The notes: generated by a model not told the origin, from the letters alone. DNA of 64,000 nucleotides from Clostridium sp. BSD9I1 (GCF_900185645.1 NZ_FYAM01000023.1:868001-932000); one strand, 5' to 3'. Counted from the first letter of the stretch, positions 25,382-35,100 are shown. Numbers and translations are program-made.

Positions 25382-25399
25382 GCCTACCTACCTACCTTC

Positions 25400-25714
25400 C
25401 TATAAAATATTCACTCCAACTGCTTTTTCAACATTATCGTTAATCCTCTGCATTCCAATATTTAAGGTACCTTGATTATTAGGAATGAGGATAATGGCAG
25501 GAAGTAATTCTCTATTATATCTTTCTATAGTTTCATCTAAGTCCTTAGCTACCTGCTCCGTTATAAAAATAACTCCATATTTTTTAGCTGCTAATGTATC
25601 TACAGTTTTTCTAGCTTCATCTGAATCTAATACAGGAAAGACGTCTATTCCTAATGCTTTAAATGCAAGTATAGAATCTTTATCTCCTACTACTCCTATT
25701 TTATACATAGACAT
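25400..25714 (-). CDS. ntpF: V-type ATP synthase subunit F
   Basis: About 104 residues with the F subunit pattern: [26 protein letters not shown] at the start, [14 protein letters not shown] in the middle. F binds D in the rotor. The start overlaps the last codons of the C/d subunit gene; ATG at 25714 is preferred over the GTG just before because of spacing from AAAGG, but either is possible. Confidence 0.93.
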   Translation of the reverse strand: MSMYKIGVVGDKDSILAFKALGIDVFPVLDSDEARKTVDTLAAKKYGVIFITEQVAKDLDETIERYNRELLPAIILIPNNQGTLNIGMQRINDNVEKAVGVNIL

Positions 25715-26702
25715 CACGCAGCCTTTCTCTTATGGTATCTGGTGCTATACCATTTAACTTTCCAACCATTATTATTCTTATAACTTTTATTTCCGTTTCC
25801 TTTGCATATATGTATGCAATTAATGGCTCTGCACCAAAACTTACATATTTTGCATCCTTAACATAGTTCATAGTATAATTATCAACAAGTTTTTCAAACA
25901 AGTTAAAATCACCTGTATTTAGATAATCCTCTATTCCTAATCTCAATATGTTATAATAATCTGTGTGAGAAACTTTATTAATAAAACTCTCAATAGAATC
26001 ATTGAAGTTATTCAAAAACACATCTCTATCTAACTTACCATTTTCTACAAATACTTCACTAAAAAAGTTTCTATCTTTATTCTGCTTTTTTATTCTTAAG
26101 AAAGCTTTTAAGTTGGTTAAATCTATATTTGTTTTTATATAATCAATTATAGCTTTTTCTCCCGTTTCTTTTCCTTTACTATACATGTCTTCATACATGA
26201 ATTTATCTGCTATAATATCTATTTTTTGAGGATCCTCTGATTCTTCAAAAATCATCAGCGACTTTTCAAAAGTAGATCTCATAAATCCATTTAAATCTCT
26301 ATAGTTACACTCATCAGAGCATCTTTTTAAAATATCAGCATTAACTGTACCAACAGGGATTAAAAGATAACTTAAATCTTTGCCAAGTAGTTTTCCCTTT
26401 ATTAGCACCTTTATATTATGGTAATCATATCTTATGCTCATAATATCAATAATTAATTTCTCTGGTGAAATTTCATACATTAGAGCATAAAGTCTTTTTA
26501 ATTCTTCGCTTAAAAGTATTTCATACTCTTCTGGTCTTTTGATATTTCCCATATGGTTTCCATACTGAGTTTCCTGCAGTAATTTTAAAGCTTCTTCGGG
26601 AGATGAACTATCAATAAGTCTATCAATTTTTGACTTATCAAGGAGTTTGGTTTCCAGTGCTCTGAGCCTTGACACCGCTTGTATAAACTTCATGTTATCC
26701 AT
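25701..26702 (-). CDS. ntpC: V-type ATP synthase subunit C (d-type, rotor cap)
   Basis: 333 residues, all-helical, matching the V-type C/AC39 family ([77 protein letters not shown]). It forms the socket linking the c-ring to the central stalk. AAGGAGGATATGG precedes its ATG. Lies between ntpE and ntpF in the usual order. Confidence 0.94.
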   Translation of the reverse strand: MDNMKFIQAVSRLRALETKLLDKSKIDRLIDSSSPEEALKLLQETQYGNHMGNIKRPEEYEILLSEELKRLYALMYEISPEKLIIDIMSIRYDYHNIKVLIKGKLLGKDLSYLLIPVGTVNADILKRCSDECNYRDLNGFMRSTFEKSLMIFEESEDPQKIDIIADKFMYEDMYSKGKETGEKAIIDYIKTNIDLTNLKAFLRIKKQNKDRNFFSEVFVENGKLDRDVFLNNFNDSIESFINKVSHTDYYNILRLGIEDYLNTGDFNLFEKLVDNYTMNYVKDAKYVSFGAEPLIAYIYAKETEIKVIRIIMVGKLNGIAPDTIRERLRDVYV

Positions 26703-26717
26703 ATAACCATATCCTCC

Positions 26718-27323
26718 TTAATTTGATTTAAATAAAATATCTAAAATCTTATCCTCTAGCTCATCTCTTAATGAAGGCACTAAAGCTTCAAAAGTACAAT
26801 TTATTTCTATACCATTTTTACAAAGAATAAATCCACCTTTAATATCTCTATCTTCAGAACTTAGTTTAAGTTCTCCTTTTTTACCTTTAGCTCTTAATTC
26901 TCCATTGATAAAGTTTATAAGATTTTGATCTATTGTATTTTTGTAATTTCTTGATATCACTATTTCTTCATCACCCTCAATATCCAAGGATAATATGAAA
27001 TTTCTAACAAATTTATTATATTCATCCTGAGATATTTCCTGTAACTCACTTTCTGCTCTATTGAATACACTTTCTATTAAATCTTGTTTAGCTTTTAACT
27101 TCTTATTTCTTATATCTAAATTAGCATTAGATATTATTCTTTCTTTTCTAGTGACAGATTCTATATGACTTTTATTTATTATTAGTTCCTTTTGTTTTTG
27201 AGCTTTACTTGTGAGACTGTCAACAGCTTCCTTTTCTGCTTCTTTAGCTTCATTTATAATTTCCTGTGCTTTGCTGTTGGCATCTTCTAATATCTTAGAA
27301 ATTAAGTTATCTAAATTAGCCAC
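26718..27323 (-). CDS. ntpE: V-type ATP synthase subunit E (peripheral stalk)
   Basis: 201 residues. The N-terminal 110 form a charged coiled coil (ISKILEDANSKAQEIINEAKEAEKEAV-like pattern), followed by a globular C-terminal domain that contacts the head. GTG start after GGAGGG. With the small subunit encoded first in the operon it builds the outer stalk. Confidence 0.92.
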   Translation of the reverse strand: MANLDNLISKILEDANSKAQEIINEAKEAEKEAVDSLTSKAQKQKELIINKSHIESVTRKERIISNANLDIRNKKLKAKQDLIESVFNRAESELQEISQDEYNKFVRNFILSLDIEGDEEIVISRNYKNTIDQNLINFINGELRAKGKKGELKLSSEDRDIKGGFILCKNGIEINCTFEALVPSLRDELEDKILDILFKSN

Positions 27324-27367
27324 GAAGAACCCTCCTTTACTGTTTATTTAGGCTCTAACTTAAAGTA

Positions 27368-27874
27368 TTAAACCTGTATTCCAACTATCATTATGATTGA
27401 AGTAACAAGTGCTATAACTGCATATGTTTCAACCATAGCTGCAAATAATACGCCTTTAAACATGTGTTCTGGCTTCTTCGCTAGTATTGATATACCTGCT
27501 GCTGCAGTTTTACCCTGTGCTATAGCTGATTTCCAACCTGCTATTACTATCGGTAATGATGCTAAAAATATTAAGAAACCTGATCCTAATGATACCTGCG
27601 CTGCTGTTCCTCCAAGTAATCCTATTTTATTTAATATTATAAGTGTAGTAACGAAACCATAGAAACCCTGTGTTCCTGGTAAAACCTGTAGAATAAGTGC
27701 CTGCCCAAACTTATCTGGGTCCTCTGTAATAAGTCCAGAAGCCGCTTCACCTACTATTCCAACTCCCTTTGCTGAACCAATACCTGGAAGTGCTGTAGCT
27801 AAGGCTGCACCTAGTAGGGCAAATAATAAACCTCCGTTTTGAGTCATAAATTCTAAAAAAGTTGCAAAATTCAT
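27368..27874 (-). CDS. ntpK: V-type ATP synthase subunit K (c-ring), sodium type
   Basis: 168 residues with four membrane helices, a duplicated c subunit with one ion site. The residues that bind Na+ in Enterococcus hirae NtpK are all kept at matching places: Leu65, Thr68 and Gln69 in LPGTQGFYGF, Gln120 in SAIAQGK and Glu149 in AAMVETYAV. The first hairpin lacks a carboxylate, as expected. This argues for Na+ rather than H+ translocation. Confidence 0.95.
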   Translation of the reverse strand: MNFATFLEFMTQNGGLLFALLGAALATALPGIGSAKGVGIVGEAASGLITEDPDKFGQALILQVLPGTQGFYGFVTTLIILNKIGLLGGTAAQVSLGSGFLIFLASLPIVIAGWKSAIAQGKTAAAGISILAKKPEHMFKGVLFAAMVETYAVIALVTSIIMIVGIQV

Positions 27875-27886
27875 ATTAACTTCCTC

Positions 27887-29854
27887 CTAATCCTTTATTA
27901 TTCTTATATATTTATTTTTAGTTGTGAATGGCTTAAATTCTTTACCTCCACCACTATAGAACTTTCCAAAGAACTCCAAGTATTGAAGTCTACAAGCATG
28001 AACATATGCTCCTAGTACATTTATTGCAAGATTAAATATATGTCCTCCTAGGAATATAACAGTTCCAAATATCCATGCAAATACACCGTTACCTAAAAGA
28101 CTTACCATTAAATTAAATGATGTTCCTATAAGTCCAGTAGCGAGTCCAAGGGCTAAGAGCCTTGAATAAGATAATATATCTCCTAAATATCCTGTTATTC
28201 CATATATTCCATAAAAGCCACCAGCTATTTTACCAACTATACCCTTATTACTTCTTCCCTGTGTAGCTACTAGTCCAACAAGTCCTACAATAGCCATATA
28301 CTTGCCTATAGTTCCCAACACTGGAATTCCCATGGATGGTCCTATAAAGAGTAAAACTAATCCTGAAATAGTAAGATACCAAAATCCTACATCGAAAAGA
28401 GCATCTAATGCCTTACCTGACTTTATCAGTTCATATGCCTTTATACCCAAACCTGTATATAAATGCACAAATCCCATTATTATTGCTAAAATCAATACTG
28501 ACATAGGTTCTGAAGAAGGATCTAGCCAAAGAGGTTTTATTCCTCCAGGAATAATCATGGTTGTAGCATCACCAAAATAACTTCCATAAACAATTCCCCA
28601 AGCTATAGTAGAAATACTGATGCTTTGGAAGAGTTTCATAAATTTTTGAACACCTTTGTCTAAAGGTAAAAGCTTCAATGCTAAAGTTGAGGCTATAAGC
28701 ATCACTAACCCATAACCCGCATCTGATAGCATCATTCCGAAAAACACAAAGAAGAATGGTGTCATTGCAGGTGTAGGGTCTACCTCTCTATAATTTGGTA
28801 AACTATACATAGATGTAATAATTTCATAAGGCTCAACAAATTTATTATTTTTTAATAATATTGGCACATTATCCTCTGACGATGGTTCTCTAAATTCAAT
28901 AAAGTAATGATCCCCACAGCAGCTTTTTAAAACATCCTCAAACTCTGCTTTCTTTTCCTCAGGAGTCCAACCTTCTATAACCAATACTTTATCTGTTTTT
29001 AGAAAATATTCTCCTGATTTTGCCTTATTTTCTTCCATGCTGTAATATTCAAATGCTATTTCTAAATCCTCTATTTTATCACTATATTTTTTTATTTCTT
29101 GCTCAATGCCTTTTGCTTCATTTTCAGCCGCTTCAATTTTACTATTATATTCTTTTATTATTCCCTTTGGTGTATTGTCATACCTAAAGTCAAACTTATT
29201 TAAATTGTATTTTTTTACTAAATCTTCTGTTAATTCACCCTGTGATTTATGAAATAACACTAGTAAACTTACTTCATCCCTTGTTTCTCCTAACTTTTCA
29301 GTATAGGAACTAGAAACTTCACTATTAAACTCTTCAACAAATTTATCAGCTAAATTTTTGTTTACAGTTCCAATAAAATAATTTGATGTTTTTAAGCTCT
29401 TCAAATCTGCAAAGGATACATCTAAATTAGTCCAGGGAGTAAGTTCTTCTATTTCACCCTTAAGTTTACTAATTTCATTTTTTAAATCATTTAACTTATT
29501 ATCAAATTTTTTCAATGTTTCATAAGTTGAAATCCAATTACTTTTTTCAGTAAGTCTTTTAATTTCATCATATCTTAAATGTTTCTTTCCCTTTTTTATG
29601 GCCTTAATCCCTTTTTCTCTTGGAACATATCTATCCATAAAATCTAATGAAAATTTAACCTTTGCAAGTTCACTTTGGACTTCAGAAACCTTTATATTAT
29701 CACTTGCTTCTTCCAGGAATGGCATCTCTTCTATTACTTTTTCCTGAAAACTTACAAACTGCACTCCTTGAAATTTTTGCAAATTTTCTAAAATGGTTTC
29801 TTTTTGTGATTGAAAAGCCAATAATGTAAATTTATTCATTTTAACTATTGCCAT
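27887..29854 (-). CDS. ntpI: V-type ATP synthase subunit I (a subunit, ion channel)
   Basis: 655 residues. The soluble half (1-340) has coiled coils. The membrane half has about seven helices with MTPFFFVFFGMMLSDAGYGLVM at the start and the channel arginine region GDILSYSRLLALGLATGLIG, typical of the a/I subunit. The Arg in YSRLLALG is the essential stator charge facing the c-ring. It overlaps the end of the first operon gene by 14 bp. Confidence 0.95.
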   Translation of the reverse strand: MAIVKMNKFTLLAFQSQKETILENLQKFQGVQFVSFQEKVIEEMPFLEEASDNIKVSEVQSELAKVKFSLDFMDRYVPREKGIKAIKKGKKHLRYDEIKRLTEKSNWISTYETLKKFDNKLNDLKNEISKLKGEIEELTPWTNLDVSFADLKSLKTSNYFIGTVNKNLADKFVEEFNSEVSSSYTEKLGETRDEVSLLVLFHKSQGELTEDLVKKYNLNKFDFRYDNTPKGIIKEYNSKIEAAENEAKGIEQEIKKYSDKIEDLEIAFEYYSMEENKAKSGEYFLKTDKVLVIEGWTPEEKKAEFEDVLKSCCGDHYFIEFREPSSEDNVPILLKNNKFVEPYEIITSMYSLPNYREVDPTPAMTPFFFVFFGMMLSDAGYGLVMLIASTLALKLLPLDKGVQKFMKLFQSISISTIAWGIVYGSYFGDATTMIIPGGIKPLWLDPSSEPMSVLILAIIMGFVHLYTGLGIKAYELIKSGKALDALFDVGFWYLTISGLVLLFIGPSMGIPVLGTIGKYMAIVGLVGLVATQGRSNKGIVGKIAGGFYGIYGITGYLGDILSYSRLLALGLATGLIGTSFNLMVSLLGNGVFAWIFGTVIFLGGHIFNLAINVLGAYVHACRLQYLEFFGKFYSGGGKEFKPFTTKNKYIRIIKD

Positions 29855-30167
29855 TATTCATCACTATCCTCTCGACTACTAACTTAATAGCATTTTTTAT
29901 TTTATCCTCGGATAAATTTATTATATCATCTATATCTTTTTGAGCTTTTTCTTTAATAATTGCAGCTTCTTTTTCACCTTCTTTTATAGCTTCTGACATA
30001 ATGCTATTTGCTGAAACGTTAGCTTCACTAATTATTCTTTTATATTCCTCGTTGGCTTTTACTTCTGAATCTTTAATAATACTTTTACTCTCTAACTGAG
30101 CGTTTTTTATAATTTCTTCTGCCTTTGATTCTGCATTTTTTATATTTTTTACAGCTTCTAATGCCAA
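29841..30167 (-). CDS. V-type ATP synthase small coiled-coil subunit (G/H)
   Basis: 108 residues, almost entirely a charged heptad coil (KNIKNAESKAEEIIKNAQLE and similar repeats), the peripheral-stalk partner of subunit E. Called subunit H or G in different organisms. TTG start after GGAGGTGATTTGA. First gene of the nine-gene operon; the order G/H, I, K, E, C, F, A, B, D is the classic clostridial and enterococcal arrangement. Confidence 0.88.
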   Translation of the reverse strand: MALEAVKNIKNAESKAEEIIKNAQLESKSIIKDSEVKANEEYKRIISEANVSANSIMSEAIKEGEKEAAIIKEKAQKDIDDIINLSEDKIKNAIKLVVERIVMNNGNS

Positions 30168-30228
30168 TCAAATCACCTCCTTAAGTTTATAATAAAAGCA
30201 TATTTAACTAAATCTTAAAACTTTCTAT

Positions 30229-30306
30229 GTAAAATATTATCACCAGACATTCCCCCAGGGGGTATGTCTGATAATAATATTCTACATCTATAATTATTTT
30301 AGTCAA
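30229..30306 (-). promoter_or_regulatory. V-type ATPase promoter inside a 57-bp palindrome
   Basis: Arms of 28 bp (30229-30256 and 30258-30285) match at 24 of 28 positions around a single central base, with CCCCC-A-GGGGG at the centre and CAGACAT/ATGTCTG next to it. On the minus strand TTGACT (30306-30301) and TAGAAT (30284-30279), spaced 16 bp, put the -10 box at the palindrome's edge and the start site within it. This is an operator position. The centre ATACCCCC-T-GGGGGAAT resembles the CsoR-type site at 3022-3039. The remainder of 30307-30469 shows no gene. Confidence 0.75.
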
Positions 30307-30469
30307 TAGTTTTTTAGAATATTTATAAAATTTAGATATAAGAATATTTTATATACTTGTCTGTTTTTTTATATAATATCATATACTTAAAAAATAAACT
30401 ATACCTTTTTGGTATATTTATTAGATTTTTTTAATTTTTTTGAGGAAATTTTAAATTAACTTTAAAAAT

Positions 30470-32164
30470 TTACTGATAAATAAGACTTGTAACATCTTTA
30501 ATCATACCATTTCTGTCATCAAACATTATGTAGGTTTCTTTATTATATATATTTCCTTCTTTTATGAGGGATATTATATCAATATAAAATTTTTCAAGCC
30601 TAATATTATTTAGCTCTCTGTTATTACTTACATAATCGTCCTCTAGTATTCTTCTCTTAAGTACTTTTTCTTCTTCTTTATCCAAAGCCTTAGTTACGAA
30701 ATCAGGTATCCATTTCTTTTTAGTGTGATATAAAAACTCATATTTAACTATTTCCTTTAATACAAAACTGTCTGAATTTAGTATACTTTCATTATAATAA
30801 ATCAAAACCCTATAGTAGTCAACAAATGATATATTTCTGTCAAAGTATCCCTTTAAATAGTAAAATTGACTAAGTGAATAATATAAGTCAAAAGGTTTAT
30901 CAAATTTTGATAAAAGATACTTTATAGATAGATCAAAATTACCCGAATTATAGTATCTATCCACCATTTCTTCTATCATTTTAAGCTTAATTAACTCCTC
31001 ATAGGATAAATGATTAGTTTTCAAAATTTCATAGGGAGGAAACGGCGAATATACTATGCCCCATTTATCCGCTTCTTCTCTCATGGAGGACCCCTTTAAT
31101 AGCTTTAAAAATCCTAACTGAATTTGTTCTGGTTCAATGGAATACAAGTCGTTAAATGATTTTTCAAATGAACTAAAATCTTCTTCAGGAAGCCCTATTA
31201 TTAAATCTAAATGTTGATGTATATTTTTAATTTTTAAAAGCTCGCATACCTTTTCTTTGATATCTTCAAAATTTGCAGTTCTATTTATATTTTTAAGTAC
31301 CTGATTATTGGTACTTTGAACTCCTACTTCAAATTGAAATCTATTTTTAGGAGCTTTAGATAATAATTCTATTTCATCCTTTGTTAGTAAATCCCCAGAT
31401 ATTTCAAAATGGAAGGTAGTTTCTCCTTCTTCTTCTATCAAGAACTTCCAAATTGAATACGCAAAGGTATGATCACAATTAAAAGTTCTATCCACAAATT
31501 TTACCAAACTAACCTTATTATCTATAAAATACTTTAATTCACTTTTTACTCTTTCAAGGTTTAAAAACCTCACTCCATGAACAGTTGAGGATAGACAGTA
31601 TTTACAGTTAAAAGGACATCCTCTTGAGGCTTCATAATATACAATCTTATTCTTTAAATCTTCGTCTCTATCATATGGAAATACTATTTTATCCATTTCC
31701 ATAAGCTCTCTTTTACCTGTATAGATAACTTTACCTTTGTCTTTAAAGTATAGGCCCTTTACGTCTATTATCTGTCTATTATTTAATATACATTCTATAA
31801 ACTCGTTATATGTTTCTTCGCCTTCTCCTACTATTATATAGTCGCAATTATCTTTCTCTACATAAGAGGCCTCTTCATAAGAAACCTCAGGCCCTCCAAA
31901 AAAGATAGTTATATTTTTATCTATAAGCTTTAATAATTTAGAAACTCTGAGTACATATTCCATATTCCATATATAACAAGAAAATCCAACCATGTCTGGT
32001 TTCTCTTTCATTATATTTTGCACTATTCTTTCTACTCTATCGTTTATAGAATATTCTTGTAAAATACATTCATAATTTAAATCTTTTGTGTAATTTTTTA
32101 AATATCTTACTGCTAAATTGCTATGAATATATTTCGAATTTACTGCTGCTAATATTACTTTCAT
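30470..32164 (-). CDS. B12-binding domain radical SAM protein (DUF4080 type)
   Basis: 564 residues. The N-terminal cobalamin-binding-like domain (1-140; VGFSCYIWNMEYVLRVSKLL, FFGGPEVSYE) is followed by a radical SAM core with the cluster motif CPFNCKYCLSS (about residue 182), then a C-terminal DUF4080-like region. The N-terminal domain lacks an obvious DxHxxG, so B12 binding is not certain. Members are often methyltransferases or other radical enzymes of unknown substrate. It lies 28 bp after a methyltransferase-like gene and is probably co-transcribed with it. Confidence 0.88.
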   Translation of the reverse strand: MKVILAAVNSKYIHSNLAVRYLKNYTKDLNYECILQEYSINDRVERIVQNIMKEKPDMVGFSCYIWNMEYVLRVSKLLKLIDKNITIFFGGPEVSYEEASYVEKDNCDYIIVGEGEETYNEFIECILNNRQIIDVKGLYFKDKGKVIYTGKRELMEMDKIVFPYDRDEDLKNKIVYYEASRGCPFNCKYCLSSTVHGVRFLNLERVKSELKYFIDNKVSLVKFVDRTFNCDHTFAYSIWKFLIEEEGETTFHFEISGDLLTKDEIELLSKAPKNRFQFEVGVQSTNNQVLKNINRTANFEDIKEKVCELLKIKNIHQHLDLIIGLPEEDFSSFEKSFNDLYSIEPEQIQLGFLKLLKGSSMREEADKWGIVYSPFPPYEILKTNHLSYEELIKLKMIEEMVDRYYNSGNFDLSIKYLLSKFDKPFDLYYSLSQFYYLKGYFDRNISFVDYYRVLIYYNESILNSDSFVLKEIVKYEFLYHTKKKWIPDFVTKALDKEEEKVLKRRILEDDYVSNNRELNNIRLEKFYIDIISLIKEGNIYNKETYIMFDDRNGMIKDVTSLIYQ

Positions 32165-32192
32165 TCTTTACTTTCCTTTCAAACCATTTATA

Positions 32193-32693
32193 TTATTTCT
32201 TTTCTGCTTTTATATAATATATATCTTCGTCTTGCATTTCTTCTATTATGTTAAAATATTCACTTAAAATCTTTAAAGTAGCCTTTTTATTAGAACTCAA
32301 AAATATCTTACTATCTTTAAATGTAATCTTTTTTTCTTTTGTCTTAGAAGAAATAATTTTTATATTAAAATTGACTAACTTATTATACCCTTTATTTACA
32401 TCCCATATGTAAATTTTACCCTTTTCTTTTAGATATTTATTAATATTTTTTATAAGCTCCTTTCTGCTGCTTTCAAAATAAACTTGACTTAAAGTAAAAA
32501 GTAGTACACAGTTATCATAATATTTTTCCTCTATTTTATTCTCGTCATATTTTCCATCTATATACTCTATAGTAGGATTAACATTGAACTCCTTATATAA
32601 ATTATATATTATTCCTGTGTTAGACATACCAATATCCAATAGATTGCCATTAAATAATTCATCTTCTAATTGTAAAGTAATATTTTTCTCCAT
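32193..32693 (-). CDS. Methyltransferase-like protein, weak match
   Basis: 166 residues. NLLDIGMSNTGIIYNLYKE resembles the SAM-binding loop I of class I methyltransferases, with an acidic residue in IEYIDGKYD as expected for loop II and a strand-helix pattern following. The protein is short and the glycine motif is degenerate (DIGMSNTG), so catalytic activity is uncertain. AAAGGAGGTGGATAT precedes its ATG. It sits just upstream of the radical SAM gene. Confidence 0.6.
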   Translation of the reverse strand: MEKNITLQLEDELFNGNLLDIGMSNTGIIYNLYKEFNVNPTIEYIDGKYDENKIEEKYYDNCVLLFTLSQVYFESSRKELIKNINKYLKEKGKIYIWDVNKGYNKLVNFNIKIISSKTKEKKITFKDSKIFLSSNKKATLKILSEYFNIIEEMQDEDIYYIKAEKK

Positions 32694-32768
32694 ATATCCA
32701 CCTCCTTTAAAGATGAATACCTCTTACTTCTAAGGCTTGTCAATTTTATATATAATATTTCTCTATAA

Positions 32769-32803
32769 AGATTAAAAATCCTCTAATAGAGGATTTTTAA
32801 TCT
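32769..32803 (-). terminator. Terminator of PLC-like gene
   Basis: 17-bp perfect arms (32769-32785 and 32787-32803) that include the stop codon of the PLC-like gene. The A- and T-rich arm ends allow use as a terminator. Confidence 0.75.
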
Positions 32804-33546
32804 GTCTTTTCTAGAAGTTCTTTATAGTCTTTTCTAACTTTTTCTATTTCATCACAAAAATCTAACATAAATCCTGCAGTGGTTCTCTGTGCTTCCTTTA
32901 AAGCAACAGATGCGATATTTCCGTATCTTTGCTCTCTATCTTTAATATGAATATTTTTCAAATATGCGTTGTTAGCAATAAATGCATTATTTTTTATATA
33001 ATCTTCTATATACTTGTATCTCACTACCCCACTATCTGCTACAAAAATAAAGTCATTCATGAGCTTACTTATTATCCATAGTTCAAACTTTCTATGACTT
33101 TTTAAAAGTTTATTATTAACATGTTGAGGAACTGTAGTATCTTGTATCAAATGACAAGCTGCTCCAAAATAAAACATACCTTTTTCCATGTTTCCAGCCT
33201 CAATATATTCTAATGCATTTGAATAATAACGCCTACATTCTTCTAATGCATTAGAAAATCCGTATAACCCCTTCCCCTTTCTATAATCATAGAAATGATT
33301 AGAACTTTTAAAATCCTGATCCGCCCACATAGCCCCTGCATTTATACTACTTATATACTTCTTTAAGAATTCAAATTCCTCTTCATATCCATCATTTTTT
33401 AAAATATTTAGCGCCTGTATATCTATAAATTTATGAACAGTGCAATAAGTTTTTAGTACCTTCTTCTTCAAAGGATTTACAGCAAAAAATAATCCTTTCA
33501 ATGCACCTCCATAGGTTTTTTCAATCTTATTTCTCATATAACTCAA
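32797..33546 (-). CDS. Zinc-dependent phospholipase C family protein, no signal peptide
   Basis: 249 residues. The pattern HKFID (about residue 38), GAMWADQDFKSSNHFYDY (about 72), and FGAACHLIQDTTVPQHV (about 128) matches the zinc-binding His/Asp/Glu positions of bacterial zinc-dependent phospholipase C. Unlike secreted toxins it has no signal peptide and no C-terminal C2-like domain, so it should stay in the cell, perhaps acting in the spore or mother cell. Start is TTG (33546) or the ATG three codons later. Substrate unknown. Confidence 0.78.
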   Translation of the reverse strand: MSYMRNKIEKTYGGALKGLFFAVNPLKKKVLKTYCTVHKFIDIQALNILKNDGYEEEFEFLKKYISSINAGAMWADQDFKSSNHFYDYRKGKGLYGFSNALEECRRYYSNALEYIEAGNMEKGMFYFGAACHLIQDTTVPQHVNNKLLKSHRKFELWIISKLMNDFIFVADSGVVRYKYIEDYIKNNAFIANNAYLKNIHIKDREQRYGNIASVALKEAQRTTAGFMLDFCDEIEKVRKDYKELLEKTD

Positions 33547-33675
33547 CTACTCCTTCTATATTATTTATTATTTTCTTGCATTAAAGTTCCATGTATAGGA
33601 TTTCCAAAAGACTTTTTATTAAACCTATAAATTAAAAATTTATCAAAATATTCTCAAAGATTTCTCTTAAATAAA

Positions 33676-33704
33676 ATTATCTTCCATAGTATATATTTTG
33701 TCAA
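33676..33704 (-). promoter_or_regulatory. Promoter of PLC-like gene
   Basis: On the minus strand TTGACA (33704-33699) and GATAAT (33681-33676), spaced 17 bp. It is about 130 bp before the coding start. The rest of the 300-bp divergent gap 33547-33846 holds a TATAAT near 33805 for the plus-strand gene and nothing else evident. Confidence 0.6.
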
Positions 33705-33846
33705 CGCATACTTTTAAATTTTACAATGTAAAAGTAAATGAATTATAGCCCTTATTTTACTTGCATTTTTAGGTGTCTTCCTTTAAAATTATTTGAGGAC
33801 ATGTCTATAATATTAATATGTATTTATGTATTAGGAGGACTTATAA

Positions 33847-35094
33847 ATGAGTACTAAAAAGAAAAGTATTTTTGCAAATTTAGGTGTTTTAATAATTGTT
33901 GCTATGTTTGTAGGAATATTAACAGGTCTAATAATGGGAAAATCAGCCCATATGTTTGCACCTTTAGGTGATATATTTATGTCGCTTATTAAAATGGTGG
34001 TGGTGCCCTTAGTAGCCTTCTCCATAATAACTGGTGCCGCTTCTATAGGGGACACAAAATCTGCTGGTAAAATAGGAGTTGCAACTTTTTCCTATTATAT
34101 GATTACCACTTCGGTTGCTGTTATTATAGGACTTGTGTTTGGTGAAATCTTCAAGCCTGGTGCAGGTATTGATGTATCCTCACTTAGTTCTATGTTTTCT
34201 AATGAATTTGAAACCAAAGGAGATTTACCTGGTTTTTGGGATACTATTAAAGGTGTTATTCCTGAAAATCCAATTAAAGCTTTAGTAGAAGGAAATATCC
34301 TGCAAATTATTTTCTTCAGCTTATTTTTCGGTTTTGGAATTTCTTCTTTAGAAACCGAAAAGAAAACATTTATTGTAAATACATTCACTTATATTACCGA
34401 TGCTTTAATTTTTATAATCATGAAGGTAATGTACATAGCCCCAATTGGCGTATTTGCATTAATGGCAGATGCCACTGGTACATTTGGGTATGAAATATTA
34501 AAGAAGATAGTTTATTTATTTTTAATATATGTATTAGCTTTAATTATTCATAACTTTGGCTTTTACTCATTAAACATAAAATTATTTTCTTCAATGTCAC
34601 TGAAAAAGTTTTGGTCTTCCATGTATAAGCCTCAATTGGTTGCACTTTCTACAGCTTCATCTATGGCAACGCTGCCTGTAAATATGGAAACTTGTGAACA
34701 GGACCTTGGAGTATCAAAACAAACTTCTTCTTTCGTATTGCCTTTAGGCGCTACAATAAATATGGATGGGAATGCAATTTATTATTCACTAGCTGCATGT
34801 TTCTTTGCACAAATGTTTAATATAGACCTTGGCCCATCTCAATATATTGCAATAATGTTTACAGCTACCATAGGTTCTATAGGACAAGCCGGTGTTCCAG
34901 GACCAACTTTACTAGTTGTTGCAGTTTTACTTGCTGCTAACATTCCTGTAGTTGGACTTCCTATACTATTTGGTGTAGATAGAATATTTGATATGCTTAG
35001 AACCGCTGTTAATATAGCCGGAGATGCTTCTTGTGCCGTAATCGTAGATAAGCTTAGAGAATCAGAGGAGTTATCCGCTGCAAATGAAGAGTAA
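33847..35094 (+). CDS. Dicarboxylate/amino acid:cation symporter (DAACS family)
   Basis: 415 residues, with about eight membrane helices and two re-entrant loops. Motifs: ALSTASSMATLPVNMETC (serine-rich HP1), PLGATINMDGNAIYYS (the NMDG motif of helix 7), GQAGVPGPTLLVVAVLL (HP2) and DRIFDMLRTAVNIAGDASCAVIV (helix 8 substrate site). It imports glutamate, aspartate or C4-dicarboxylates with Na+ or H+. The NMDG motif favours cation coupling as in glutamate transporters. The helix 8 substrate-site residues do not settle the substrate. Own terminator follows. Confidence 0.92.
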   Translation: MSTKKKSIFANLGVLIIVAMFVGILTGLIMGKSAHMFAPLGDIFMSLIKMVVVPLVAFSIITGAASIGDTKSAGKIGVATFSYYMITTSVAVIIGLVFGEIFKPGAGIDVSSLSSMFSNEFETKGDLPGFWDTIKGVIPENPIKALVEGNILQIIFFSLFFGFGISSLETEKKTFIVNTFTYITDALIFIIMKVMYIAPIGVFALMADATGTFGYEILKKIVYLFLIYVLALIIHNFGFYSLNIKLFSSMSLKKFWSSMYKPQLVALSTASSMATLPVNMETCEQDLGVSKQTSSFVLPLGATINMDGNAIYYSLAACFFAQMFNIDLGPSQYIAIMFTATIGSIGQAGVPGPTLLVVAVLLAANIPVVGLPILFGVDRIFDMLRTAVNIAGDASCAVIVDKLRESEELSAANEE

Positions 35095-35100
35095 TTTTTA

